Source of the DNA: Gnomoniopsis sp. IMI 355080
Taxonomy: Eukaryota; Ascomycota; Sordariomycetes; Diaporthales; Gnomoniaceae
Reading direction: 5' to 3'
DNA: 64,000 nucleotides
Assembly: GCA_027946555.1 (NCBI GenBank)
Contig: JAPEVC010000132.1
Coordinates: forward strand, 1 to 64,000
The translations under genes were made by a program, and so were the position numbers. Every line of letters starts with the position of its first letter. The first letter of the stretch is position 1. Below the pieces are notes generated by a model. The model had not been told where the DNA came from. It searched no databases and saw nothing but the letters and a program-made list of their open reading frames with translations. This document shows, one piece after another, positions 10,907 to 23,100 of this stretch.

Positions 10907-11865
10907 ATGGCGCCCGCCATCCCCCCAACCGTTCCGCGCGCCCTCCTCGCCGCCGGTCCAACATTCATCCTCCGGCGCTCCTCCCTCACGCTCACCTCCG
11001 ACGCACAAAAAATCACCGTCGGCGTCTTCTGCGGCTATGTCGTGGCGATCGCGATCCTGTGGTACTTCCCGATCAAGTTCGTACGGAACATCCTCAAACC
11101 ATTCAAATGGCAAGCCGTTGCTTTCCACGAGCTGGGTCACGCGCTCGCCTGCAAGCTCACGTGCGGAAGCGTCATGTACATCACGCTGGACATCAACGAG
11201 GGCGGTGCAACGCAGATGAGCGGCGGTCTGCCGGGCATCACGTACCCGGCGGGTTATTTGGGCAGCAGTTTGTTCGGAGCGCTGTTGATCTTCTGCGGGT
11301 TCGACATTGTGGCCAGCAAGATCGCTAGTCTGGTGCTGGGCGTGCTATTTTTGTTGTTGATTTGGTGGGCGGTCATTCGTGTCACGCACGTGCAGATGAA
11401 GGATGGCGAGAGAAAATGGCTGGCACCATTGATCATCTCGTTGAACACGGGGGCGATGGTGGCCTGTTGGTTTATTGCGAACTCGGAGGCGTTGCGGTAT
11501 TACATTGTGAGTTGCCTGCTACCCTGTCCAATTGATGGTAGCTTCCATGGCTAACCACGTCATCTCTGTAGCTATTTGTCGGCACCCTTACGTCGACCTA
11601 CAGCGTGTGGGATATTGCGGATGACTGCATCTTCCGTAGCGTGGAAGGATCCGACTCATTCCAGCTGGCTAAGAAGGCCAAGAGCCATGGACTTTGCCTG
11701 TGCTTCTGCATCAGCAGTGGGCGTGTGCTGGGTATCATCTGGTGGCTCATCTCGCTGGGTCTCATTGTTGCTGCTGTCATTGCCGGCATCGCGGCGTTTC
11801 CCCAGACAGAGTCGCAGCAGCAGACGCAATCGGATGGCTTCATTGATGCGTCGCCTCGGTTCTGA
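10907..11865 (+). CDS. Peptidase M50B-like membrane protein
   Basis: Exon 1 (10907-11506) and exon 2 (11572-11865) flank a 65-nt intron (GTGAGT...CTGTAG, with CTAAC branch). Together they encode 297 aa. The zinc-protease motif HELGH lies at residues 74-78, directly after an N-terminal membrane helix (about residues 36-58). Further hydrophobic segments follow, with the GGLPGITYPAGYLGSS block between them. This is the pattern of the fungal M50B-like family, relatives of site-2 proteases. The C-terminus ends in a hydrophobic helix and a polar Gln-rich tail. The ATG at 10907 sits in good context (ataATGGCG). Catalytic activity is inferred from the intact HExxH. A second metal ligand could not be identified with confidence. 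Confidence 0.82.
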
Positions 11866-12679
11866 AGGATGGGTCGGGCTATAATGATACTGGCTGGTCC
11901 AATAGGCCAGCTTATAGACATTGGGCGTTCGCGTTGACGTCTCGCCTGGGACATGTTCTGGAACACCTCAGGAACGAAGACCCGGGGTCGCTGTCGGGTT
12001 GCACAGCAACATGCAACACTTCATTTGAAGGGGATGACAGGTTATGTTATATTGGATGGATTCTTTTTTGTCTTTGACTCGGCTCAGAGAAGCTTGTTGA
12101 GCATGCATGATACCCCTTTAAATAAACTAGTGTGTACGATATGGTTGCATCGCAAGCCTATTTATTTGGCAGGCCTGCTTTGAATTTGAACAACCGTGCT
12201 GTAATAGACTTTCCTGTACCTATTGAAGAATCCTATTGCACTGTAAATATTTGGTTTTCGAATTTGATTCCTAGTCGGACCGTATAGATTCCCTCTCCTC
12301 CGCCGCAGCCCCCGGGGGAGTCACTCCAAAAAAAGAAAAAAGGGGCGTGATTGAGCACTCTGTCCCCAAGCCCTCTACAGGGAGGGATCAGTTTTACTTG
12401 CAATCCCTGATAATTGAAGGATCACAGAGCGTGCACGCGCCTCGTCTCTCGTATGCGGTCGACCTCGAGAGCCAGGTTAGTTGGCATTGCCCTGAACAAA
12501 GCCATACATCTTCACATGAGCCCCGAGATTTAGACAATGCAAGCCTTTTTTGATTTTCTATTTCTTCCTTTTTTATTTTATTTTACTAAACGCTACACTT
12601 GAAGTGGTAGGTATCAGGCTGGTCCCCAATCATGTCGTCATTCTTATATCGTCCATGGTCCTTTACTTCAGGCATATTA
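11866..12679. other. Convergent intergenic region
   Basis: This 3' spacer lies between the M50-like gene (+) and the receptor gene (-). It contains AT-rich stretches and T-runs at about 12550-12590. It holds no supported gene. Confidence 0.5.
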
Positions 12680-14410
12680 TCATTTTGGATCGTCATGCCC
12701 TATCTGATTTCCGTACCTTGGCTCCCACTCTGATGGGACCGATGCCGTGTCAGTAAGCTTTTCGAAGCTTCCCGGGCTCACACTGTTCAACTCAAATTCC
12801 GTCGTCACCGAGATCGTCCCAGGCATTTTCCTCGATTTTCGATGTGATCGAGGCGTCGAGATGTGATAAGGTGTTGTACTAGGCTTGGTTGCCTTCGCGG
12901 TGGACCACCCGAGAGTCCTGGGAATCAGGCGGCTGAAGAAGAATCGGCTATCAGGAAGACAAGCACAAATCACTGCAATCGAGGCTTCGAAGTCGGTCCA
13001 GTACCCGAGAGGAGCCATGTCGACTGCACAGTACGTGGGGATGTGTCAGCAGGCAAAATTATTGCAGGGTGTGGGCAAGATGTTGAGATTTCGGACATAC
13101 CGGTCAAGTTGGTGATAACACGCGTGTCCCAGATGGCAATGCAACGGACAATTCCAATGATGGTCCAACTGTGATGGGTCAGGATGACCTTGTCCACTTG
13201 AGAGGGCAGGGGAGGGGGGGTGAACATACGCAAAGCCCATGCCAAACATAACAACGACGCCGATCTTCTTTTTAGTCGACAACTTCACTTTCAGTGTCTC
13301 GTGTATCGGCAAGCTAATCATGACGATATCCATGACAATGGATACGATACCCTGGCCCAAGGCGAAAGCGTACAGGTGAAAACAGCTATAGTTCGTGTGC
13401 TCCCCATCCCAGGTTTCCCAGAAAGCCGACACTGGGCGACACTGGAACGCGACCATGAACTGGAATATCATCCAGACTACAATATTGGCGCCTATGACAA
13501 CATAGGCAGATCGTCGGAAGGTCGGAGAATGGCTGAAGATCCGGAGGAAGAAGAAGCACATGGATAGCTTCGTCAATGAGATGAGGGCCGTATATGCCTG
13601 GTCTGCGGCCCAGAATAGTTCGAGGCTGTAGGTAATATTGGGGAACGTCACGTCCCACATGTTATGGCCGAATGCGATTATGATCACTATCGACAGATAA
13701 GTATAAGATGGATGATTCTAGCCTTGAGAGCCTCCGTTAAGGGTGCTATTTGAAATGTTGTACTAACCTTTTGTCGAGATGCCACACATTGCGACTAAAC
13801 ACGCCTGGTATAACCGTCGCGTCAGTTCAAAGGTCACTATACACGGTATGCTACCCATTATAATAAAGAAGAAAGGGTGGCGCAATTCTCACATATGCAG
13901 GCAATATCAACCAGTCATCCATGCCCCAGCCACCTCCATGTCCCATAAGCTTGACTGTGATGCGCAAGACCATGAGCAACGAGGCCAGCGAAAAGAGCAA
14001 GAATATGGCAACAATGGTTGCCATTGGATGCTTCCGTTTCGGTATACCACATTGTGTGTCGCCATATTCCCTTGAAATTAGCTGCTCTTTGATGGTGCAG
14101 TTTGCCTTGACACAAGTAGTCAGAAAGTCCTGATATAGAGTATCGGCACAGGTGCAGTTAGTGTCCAGCACGTTGGGACATGAAGCGACTCCTGAACTGA
14201 AGGCAGAAATGACGCAGTCTGTCTGTGGGATATTTTTGGTCAGTCTTGCTTTTTTTAAACCATAGTAGCTATGAGTTTATTTAGCGCTATAAGGTTTATA
14301 CTTACAGTACACTGGGGTACTGTGGAGTACAGGCCCTCCTCCGCGAGTACGATACTTGCCAAATACACAAGGCAAATGGCAAGCCAATGGACCGTTCTGT
14401 TGGTGTACAT
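12680..14410 (-). CDS. CFEM-domain PTH11-like seven-helix receptor
   Basis: The six exons are 14410-14306, 14222-13893, 13804-13768, 13686-13230, 13168-13101 and 13023-12680. All junctions are in phase, giving 446 aa. A signal peptide (residues 1-23) precedes a CFEM domain with eight cysteines, beginning with the C-x3-C pair created across the first splice and continuing through the CTC and NC pairs. A rhodopsin-type membrane domain follows, with the DDWLILPAY block at the second helix and the KLSMCFFFLRIF block later. The 37-nt third exon restores the usual ACLVAMCG helix sequence. This architecture matches Magnaporthe Pth11, a surface-sensing GPCR-like protein. The cytoplasmic tail is Ser/Thr-rich. 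The ligand is unknown. Confidence 0.88.
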
Positions 14411-15638
14411 GGTTGCTGACAGACGACAGAATTCATTCAGCCCGTCAGGCTAGAGTGAAAAAGCCAAAGTGTGTCCATGGCCCGCGTGATATAGAAAGCG
14501 CTTCTCTTGTCAAGATTGACGATCTGCGGCATGACTAGGGCGAGATCCCCTGGTCTTTATCTTGGGAGCTTAAGCGAGATACTGTATGGCGATTAAACAT
14601 GAGCCCGATTCATTGAAGAAAAAAAAGACCCAAGACAAGGAGCTGACATGGCAGAAAAAATTAATTACGCCCTCGTGTACTATAGTATCCCTAGCACAGA
14701 CCACCCGCAGATCAAAAGCAACGTCTGCCAAGAATCGACATTCCACGGCTGAGTCCTGCAAGCCCTATCTGCCGTGTCTTACTTTCCTATCCTTCTTCTC
14801 CGATCTGTCGGTATAAATGATTTGTTCTCATTTCCTTGAAGGTCCTGGATTTGTGCATAAATTGCACACCACAAGATGAGTATGGAAAAGAGACGATGGG
14901 TACCAAATGGCAAGTTTCTCAAACCAAGGAACTTCCCGAGCCCGGCATCAGCCACTTCCCACCAAGCAAAAACCAATACAAATCAAGAAAGTTAAGTCTT
15001 GAATGTTCCAAAGTTTACAGGATATTTGTTTTATGGATGCTTTTCCCATCCTCACCAGACGTCTGAAGACGTAGTATGCAGTATACTCAAGTGTCATCGT
15101 GTTGTCTCCTAGATGTCGTACCTGTTTGTGTCCGATTGTGGATCCGCGTGTCCCGGTGTCACCAACCCGGAGCCAGCATGTTCCCAGCGTTAATTAGGGT
15201 TTATTTTTCCCCTGCATCGATATTAATAGTCATTGGGCTACAGAGGCATCTTGTGTGGGGATCTGGAGGGCATTATTGGTACCTAGGCCCCTGAAAGCTG
15301 CCTATCCAAGTACTTATGAAGCTCGCTTGGAGATTGCTTGCAGTCAATGGTGAGTCGTGACGGGTTGCTGGAATACAGTCAACTGAGACTGAAAGGAGCC
15401 AGTTGTTGTCAACTATCTCGTAATAATTTTTAACATTTTCTTGTCCGATGATCTTATCTACTTTCTGTTCCATGCCCACAAGCCCTTCCGTAGATTTTAT
15501 GAGCAGGGGCCTGTCTCTATGAATCTACGTTCAACTTTCTTCAGCCAGCTCTGCTGTGTCTATTAGTTCCTCCACCATGAAGCAGTGTAATACTATTTAG
15601 GTACATTGACGCCTGGCCTGCTCAGCACAGCTAAAGTC
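14411..15638. other. Intergenic region
   Basis: About 1.2 kb separates the receptor gene start (-) from the 3' end of the MFS transporter (-), so it should contain the receptor promoter. No coding sequence was supported. Confidence 0.5.
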
Positions 15639-17935
15639 TCAGACTTTAAATCTGAACCCGTGCGCCGCGGCCTCACCAGGAGCAGCATTGACGGCCCCAG
15701 GTACGTAGATCCCAGCATCCAGTTTCTTGTTGAGTCTAACCAGCATCACGCGCAACACCGTCGCCGCGCAGATGGCTATGAACGAGGTGACAGTATTTAC
15801 GGTGAAGGCGATTGTGTACGAGGGAGCAGCGCTGTCCGGATACATGTAAGATGCGTAGATCGAAGAAGTGTTTGACACTGCGTTGATGAAGGCGAGGCCT
15901 GCAGCGCGCTTGGCGGGAGGACGAGGCACTTCGAACATCTTGTGGTTAGTATCTTGCATTTAATATAACGCCATCACGTGTCTTAGAAGGTGATTCAAAG
16001 GGTGGTGTCTCCTGCGGCGACCCCCTTCCCCTCAAGTACACCCTGACAGAAACCATTCTTGACCACGGTGGGCAGGGGTGCTTACTGGTGTTGCTAATCC
16101 AGCCCAGAGCCACCACATACCCGCTGTACACGGATGGAACCTATTTGCACTTAGCCTAGGGACTTCAGGGCTTCAAAACCGTCTGATTTGGTGGGCAGGA
16201 GAGTCTTACCATAAGCATCATGGCTACATATCTGGGAGCGAGTGAGGTCGTAGTGACGGCCAGGATGAAAGCCGCAACAGAGACACACAGAGGCAGAACA
16301 ATGTGGAGGTACCTTTCGCCGGTCCTGTCTGCGTGGAGGGCATTCGCATACGTGACTAGAACCGCCAGGACGTATGGCGGTGCCGTCAGAAGCAGAGTGA
16401 TGACGTCGCTGTAGCCCAGGGTGCTAACCACAGTAGGGAAGAAGTTCGTGACACTCCCACTGGCCACGATGCAGAACAGCATCACCATCTGCCAAAGTGG
16501 CATCAGCATAAGACTCTAGACAGGAAAAAACGGGGGTTAGGGAGGCTGTCTTGTCTTGCATACCAGAACATATGTCTTGATATCCATGAACGCAAGCTTC
16601 GCACCGTGCCAGAAAGTCTGATCTTTGCTGTCGACCCAGTCGTCTTCTCCAATGTCCTCTTCCAACCTCCAGATTGCCAATTGGCGCTCTTCCTCGCTAA
16701 GCCACGTCGTCGTTCGCGGGAAATTGGGCAGCACAAAATAGGCACCAAATGCAACTGCGATCGTCACTACACCCTCGATGATGAACAGCCACTTCCAGGC
16801 TCTAAGCCCTCGGTAGCCGTCCATGTTCGATTTGATACCGGCGGAGATCAACCCGGAGAAAGCCCCCGAGATAAGAGCTCCACTGTAGAGAACAGATGTG
16901 CGGAAGCCGAGTTCCTTTCGCGTGTACCAGCATGATAGGTAATACAAGCCTGATGCAGCGCCATGTCAGTCTTATTTGCATGGTGTTTGCAGAATCAAGA
17001 CTTACAGCCTGGGAAGTACGCAGCCTCCACGAAGCCTAAGAAGAACCGCACGGTGAAGAGCCCACCAGCACTCTTACACCCGGCTGTGGCCGTTGAGATA
17101 ACGCCCCATACGATCATCTGCAGGAAGATAAGATGGAAAGTGTAAGCCTTAGTGGAAGCTTCGAGTGCGAGGCCTTGAATAATTTTCCGTTTGGACTTAC
17201 GCATGAAGGTAAGTAGATGGCCGGCTTGCCGAATTTGTTCAGCAGCAAATTCGACGGTATCTGCATCAACAGGTACCCGACGAAGAGAATTGACACGGCC
17301 GTCTCAAATTGGACAGAGCTCAAGTTCAGCTCCTCTTGTAGTCCAGCCAGCTTTGCAGCTGCGATGTTGTTCCTGATGGCGGTGTCAGCAGGGAACGCTT
17401 CACAGAACGGGACAGCATCGCAGCTAAATAGGTAAGAAGCCTGCAGCGATCCCACGGAGCACTTCAATTCGTAGCACAGGATTCCGCTGCCGCTTGAAAT
17501 CTGCCAAGTTTTGATGCCCCTCGGAGGATTTATGGTACATAGCACTGAGTAATGCGGGTCGGAACCCACCCCCACGGGGTATAATCCGGGGAAGGGAGAC
17601 CCACCTGTCAATGTAATTAAGGATATACTGGTGGCGTATGTTAGCATATCGCGCGGACAATCTCGCAGATCGGAGGAAATGGTACTGACCATGAGAATAA
17701 TGGCCGGCATCAATCTCAAGTCAATCTTTCGCTTCAATTTGGTCTCGAGCGCCTGTCTGTCCTCGGCACTCAGGTGCGTGAGGAACTCGGGCGGTTGCAG
17801 GCCTCTCTTGGCCGCATTGGAAGTTGCTGAGTCGCCGCCGATTGTGTCGCCAGCGCCGGCACTGGGTGCGCTGCTGCTGACGCCATGTTCTGGGATGGCG
17901 TCAATGTGCGCAAAGTCGATAGTCTTATCAGCCAT
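15639..17935 (-). CDS. MFS transporter, anion:cation symporter (DAL5/allantoate permease) family
   Basis: The eight exons are 17935-17690, 17627-17605, 17372-17201, 17117-17006, 16949-16564, 16515-16210, 16140-16086 and 15928-15639. All are in phase and encode 529 aa. Exon 2 is only 23 nt but supplies the YILNYIDR motif that, joined to NNIAAAKLAG, forms the ACS-family signature after helix 1. Other landmarks are LFVGYLLMQIPSNLLLNKFG, the RFFLGFVEAAYFPGC block and the YYLSCWYTRKELGFR loop. About twelve membrane helices are predicted by eye. Homologues carry allantoate, nicotinate, pantothenate or other organic anions, and the substrate here is unknown. An in-frame ATG at 18007 could extend the N-terminus by 24 residues. 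The last acceptor (GAAG before 15928) is the least certain junction. Confidence 0.85.
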
Positions 17936-18679
17936 TCTTGACTTTCCAAGGCTGTCGGTCTTGGAAGGTATGTTTTCATGCGATGCGCATCTCGAGTTCT
18001 TGGCCAATGTGTCAGTGACCCGGACGTCCAGCCAGATGAATGGGAGAGGTCAGGAGTTCTGGTTCATTGGTGGGAGTGAGAGAGGTACTAGTTAGGCAAG
18101 TATCCATCTAGGCTATTTGTCAATGCAGATCTGCCTATATTACCCCAGTACGCTGTAATGCCCCCCGCATTCACCAGCCGATCCGCTCTACCGAATACTG
18201 TTACGGAAAAAGGCTCCCGAGTCAGCGTCTGCTTCCCGCAGTGATGTTCTTCTATGTTTCAAGAACTGAAGGGGCTCGAATAGCCTCGCCTAGTACATGG
18301 TGAAGCCGGGGTTAGGGTACATGTAAGTCGCCCGGAATGGATTGGCGCCTTATGAGCAGGTGCGAATAAGCATCTACCTATCCAGAAGACCATTGCCATT
18401 GTGGCCCCTGAAGAATCACGAGATGTGTCTCAACTACTTGCTGGAAAGCACGACACATCGTCATCATTCGTCCATGTGGTAATCTTCAGCCGCACCTGGT
18501 TCTCGTGTCCGGCAGCAAAAGCAACCATGTATGTTGAGAGTGACCCATGCTCAAGAGGGACACATACCCCGCCTCCATTCGAGACCAATTAACGCCTTAC
18601 AAGCTTTTTAAAAGCTTCGCGACCTCTTCATTTCATCATGATGTAGAGAACAGGGCACTAGTGACTAGGTCGTAAGAGA
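17936..18679. other. Intergenic region with short palindrome
   Basis: This is the promoter side of the MFS gene and the 3' side of the Sub1 gene. An AAGCTTTT-T-AAAAGCTT inverted repeat lies at 18601-18617, about 60 nt past the Sub1 stop. It could be a transcript-end hairpin. No coding sequence was seen. Confidence 0.45.
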
Positions 18680-19277
18680 CTAGTCCTCATCCTCATCGCT
18701 AGTTGCCTCGATGTTGGCCTTTTTGGACTCGGCTTTGGAGTTCTTTGCTTTCTTGCTAGCCTCGACGACTTCGTCTAGACCGTCGTCTTGGACTGCTGCG
18801 TCATTGGCGAGAGCCACTCCATTCTTACGCAGCTGCTCGTTGATGGAAGGGACGAGGCTGAGAAGAGATTGGTACTGCTCAATAGACAGAGAAATTCCCT
18901 GGTATGAGTGTGAGAATAGACCAAAGCTGAGTGAGAGGATACTGCCAGGTTTCTCACCTTCTTACCCGGCTTCATCTCACCGGTTTTGTCCTCATAATAC
19001 TCCCTGACACTCACGAGCCATCTTCCTCCGAACTTGGAAACAGTTACGCGGCGTTTGTTGTTGTTGGCGAGCTTCACGGATACGAAGTCAGCCATCCAGT
19101 AGGGCTGGACAAGTCGGGAGCCGAGAGGCTGCTGCGTACTTCCCAAAAGACGTTGCCATCGGCATCGACGGCAGATTCACCACTCGAGTTGGACTTGGAA
19201 GCCTTCTTGGACACCTTGACGGGTCTCTCATCGCCAGAATCGTCACTCGCGATGAAGCTGCTGCGGCGTTTGCCCAT
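18680..19277 (-). CDS. SUB1: PC4/Sub1-type ssDNA-binding transcriptional coactivator
   Basis: The three exons are 19277-19140, 19071-18958 and 18898-18680, with introns of 68 and 59 nt. They encode 156 aa. The Ser/Lys-rich N-terminus leads into the PC4 core: VDADGNVFWE at the end of exon 1 is spliced to LANNNKRRVTVSKF, then WLVSVREYYED and GEMKPGKKGISLSIEQY. These correspond to the PC4 beta-sheet and the PGKKGISL turn that opens the conserved helix. After the helix come an Ala/Lys segment and an acidic DEDED tail. Yeast Sub1 binds single-stranded DNA at promoters and helps RNA polymerase II initiation, elongation and termination. The gene is divergent from the sorting nexin, with about 860 bp between start codons. 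Confidence 0.92.
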
Positions 19278-20139
19278 AGTGGATCTGTAGTGGATTTGAT
19301 GGAATGACGTCAAGGTGGTTGGTGAAGTGGATTCTTCGAGATGTGGAATCAGGGAATATACCAGAGTCGATAGTCGAATGGTGTTGTGGATGAGAAAGCT
19401 TACAGAAATTTCCTGTCGAAATCTGGAAATGTTGAACGAGTATGAAATGAATGGGTGGAGAGTCGAAAGTACCTTTTCTTTTTTGGTCCTTGAAAGACGC
19501 GACTGCAAACGGGCGGGCGCGTCTAGCAGGGACCGTTATCGTTATCAGCATGAAAGGGCTGATAGGGTTAGGGTAGATGGTCGTCGAGCTGCTGAATGGC
19601 AGGGGCGATGTACAGTCAGTGGGAGATGGGTCGAAACACGACGTTGAGATGTGCAGGGGTTTGGTTGCATTCATTTACTACGCAGTCAGGCAGTATGCAG
19701 AGGTGGATCCGGGAAAAGTGGGAAAATCTCCCAGAATAGAAGAGCGATCTGAGGCCTCGAGACGAACGATCCGTCTCGAAACAAATCAACTTGTCCAGTC
19801 CTCGCTCTCTTTCTCCCAAACGAGAAACAAACCACCGCGTCACCTTTGTCCCTTGCTTTGCTGACCTGACACGCTGTCTTTTCCCTCGGTTCAGTTTGTC
19901 AGACGGTGCCTCCAGCTCTTCAGACCAAGACGCGTGAGCCGACATTCCTCGCGAGCAGCATCCCTTTCGTCCATCTAATTCAAACTCACCTCCTTTTCTC
20001 TACGTCTTGTCACTGCGAAAAGTCGGATTCTCCCCGATACGAAATGCCCTATACCACTTGAAGCACTGCCCGTGAAACCTTATATCAAATTCCACTTCTC
20101 CATCCCTGTATTGCGAACAAGCTTCTTTTTTGACTTGTC
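19278..20139. promoter_or_regulatory. Bidirectional promoter region, Sub1 / sorting nexin
   Basis: This spacer separates two divergently transcribed conserved genes. The part next to the sorting nexin (about 19960-20139) is C/T-rich with few G, like a fungal 5' leader. No individual factor-binding site can be assigned with confidence. Confidence 0.5.
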
Positions 20140-23100
20140 ATGACTGCGCAAGATGCGCAATCACCCCACCCGACTGGCGACGACATGCCCACCGACCACA
20201 AGATAGAGTCCTTGTGCGACTCCTCCGCGACGCCTGATGAAGCCTCGACGGTGTTGCAGACCGGCGCAAATTACACAGAGCCGAAACGACCGATAGAGAA
20301 CGACCTTCACAGGAACCCAACTCCATCAAGCCCTTCCGTATCCTCGAAACCCTCACGACCTGATGATGATGTCGTCACCAAGATCTTTCGCTTTCTTTCC
20401 ACTGCGAGCCCCGGCACGTTAGGAGGTATAGCTGTAGGATTGGCCGCCGTGACCTACTTCATACTTGGCCAACTAGGCTTGCTCCTGATCGGTGCTTTGG
20501 GTGGTGTCGCTGCCTACATGCACTGGGAGGCGACAAATCCGGAATTCGCACGAGCAGTACGCGGCGAAAGAAGCACCGACATTGTTACAAGGCTGCTCGG
20601 CGAGAGGAACACTCTGACCGATGTCGAGGAAAGTAACAAGGCCGTTGAGGAGAAGGAAGAGCAATACTTGGCCCAAAGTTTTGCAGATTTCCAGCCCGAG
20701 ACCCGCGATGCGCTCAACGCCTTTGTCGATGCCATAATCAGGGACTACGTGAAGTGGTGGTATAGCCCCATCGTTCCAAACGATAGGTCGTTCCCTTTTG
20801 CATGCAGAAAGGTCATGACCTCTTTTTTGGTGTCGATTGGGAATCACCTTGGCAAGAAAAGACCGGCAGACAGCTTTCTTGACTTCTTAACCAACGCCTC
20901 CTCCATGGTCATCGTCTTCTTTTCCGAGCTGTCAGCAGCATTCGCCGACTTGCCCCCTGACTCGAAATTGTCTGCCGCCGATGCCGTCTACAACTACCTC
21001 GCCTCGCACCCCGAGTCCAATTTGTCACATTTACTCAACCAAAGGCATCAAGCATCCAAGTTCAAGGCCGTTGCGGAAGATTTGCTAGGCTTTCTCGAAC
21101 AGCCAACGTACGATTGTGACCCAGCTCGGACTTTCCTGCGCGAAATCATGGCTGGAGTAAACCTGGAAATGTCGCTACAGACCTTTTCCAAAGCTGAATG
21201 GATCAACGGCTGGATCGTCTATCTTCTCGAGGCAGGCGAGCCGGATTTTAGTCAGGCCATCGATGTAGGCATGCAGACAGGCCCTGACGCTAACAGCACC
21301 GTTTTTGCTGATTTGGACGGCAATGTTGGAAACATTGGTCTGACCAAGGGCAATCGCAACGCACCCGACATGGAAAAGTCGCGCCGCAAAGATTCGGGGC
21401 AAATACACAAGAGAGTGTTAAGCAAGGCTGATGAGGAGATGGAAAACGCTATGGAGGAAATGAAACGAATGAACCAGATGATTCTGGAAGAGAAAACCCG
21501 CCATTCCGGTGATTCGAACCGTCCAAAGTCATTCGTGGAGGCTCAGGCTCCAGAACGGCTGTCAAACGATTCGCATGTGAATACCAGTGGACTTGTGGTT
21601 GACACAAAGTCTGCGTCGAAGGATGCGCCCCGGACACCGGGAGCGCCATCGTCTGACTATGCTGGAATGCTGTCACCAGAAAAGAATCCCTGGAGTGAGG
21701 ACCGTTTGAGCAGTGAAGCTGGCCGGGACTCTTTCACATCCCTAACTACCGAGTCTCCAGAAGCAAAACCATCTCCTCAGCCTCAACATACTCATAACGG
21801 ATCCTTCACGAAATTTGAGCAACTGGTACCTCCTAGTCAGGATGACTCGGAACTTACTGATACAGACGGGAAGAACGCGCCTCTCACTCTGCACAATGCT
21901 AAAGTCACGATATATGACGACAGCACAAACGACAAGAATCGAATCCGTGCAAAACCCACTTGGGATTATCTTATTCAAATCGAACCAGGTTCATCTCAAT
22001 ACTCGGGCTGGATGATCGCGAGGCAGTACGCTGATTTTGAAAAGTTGCATGAAGTTCTCCGCAGAATAGCAACCGTCTCGGGGATTACCGCATTCACAGA
22101 ACAACACAAGGACCTGCCCAACTTCAAGGTCCATACTCGAGAATCGCTCCGGGGCGAGTTGGAACGGTATGTGCGCGACGCTTGTTGGTACAAAGCGCTT
22201 TCTGAGAGCGAAGGTATGAAGCGATTCCTGGACAAAGACCAAGGCCACACTAGGCAAGAATCGAAGTCCGGGTTCCAAGCCATGGAGAGCTTCGGTAGCT
22301 TTGGTAAAAATGTGTTTGGAGCCCTTGCCAACGCACCGAAAGGTGTAGCCGAGGGTGGCAAGGTCTTCGCTGGTGGAGTCACCGGCGTCTTTGGGAACAT
22401 GGGTCTTTCCAGAAAGACGACGGCCACTTCTCTGTCCGAGATCAATGGCAACGCGAAGCGCCTCTCTGTATCAACACCCCCCAGAGTAGACAGCACTGTC
22501 TCTTTGAGTGGCTCCCGAAAGGCCCGGGACAGCATGGACAGTCAACGGTCTTCCATTGTTTCCGTGCAACCCGGAAAGACGCCACCTATGGAGCGGCGGC
22601 CAAGTGTCCAGATGGCTGGAGAACAGGAGGTCGAAAGTCGGCAGAGTCGATCAGATCAATGGGAGAGACCGATGCCTAGCCCAAGGGACAGCACCGTCAA
22701 CAGCCGTGCGTCCAGCCTGGCAGCTCTCCGTTCGCCGATTCGATCTCCATCTACTCTGAGCCTCGATGCACTCAAGCTTCCTCCCCCTCCTGATGCGATG
22801 CCGGATGACTGGAGTTCGCTCGATAGTCCGAAAATGACTCGGTCCCTTGAAAATCCCACGTCATCGCGTACGTCAATGGATATTGATCAACTGAGCAAGA
22901 AGGGTGGGATATCTCCAACAAGCAAGCCGAAAAGACAGTTCTCCAAGATTACGGAGCAGGAGACTCGCGTCGCTGTCGAGTTGGTCTTTGCTATCATCAA
23001 CGAACTCTATACACTCTCATCCGCGTGGAGCTTCCGCCGCAGCCTCCTGGCCGCGGCTAAATCATTCCTCCTGCGTCCAGGCAACCCTTCACTTCTATCC

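Noticed and set aside
17424..17660. Stand-alone 78-codon frame holding YILNYIDR
   Set aside because: The motif is the 23-nt second exon of the ACS transporter; the rest of the frame is intron.
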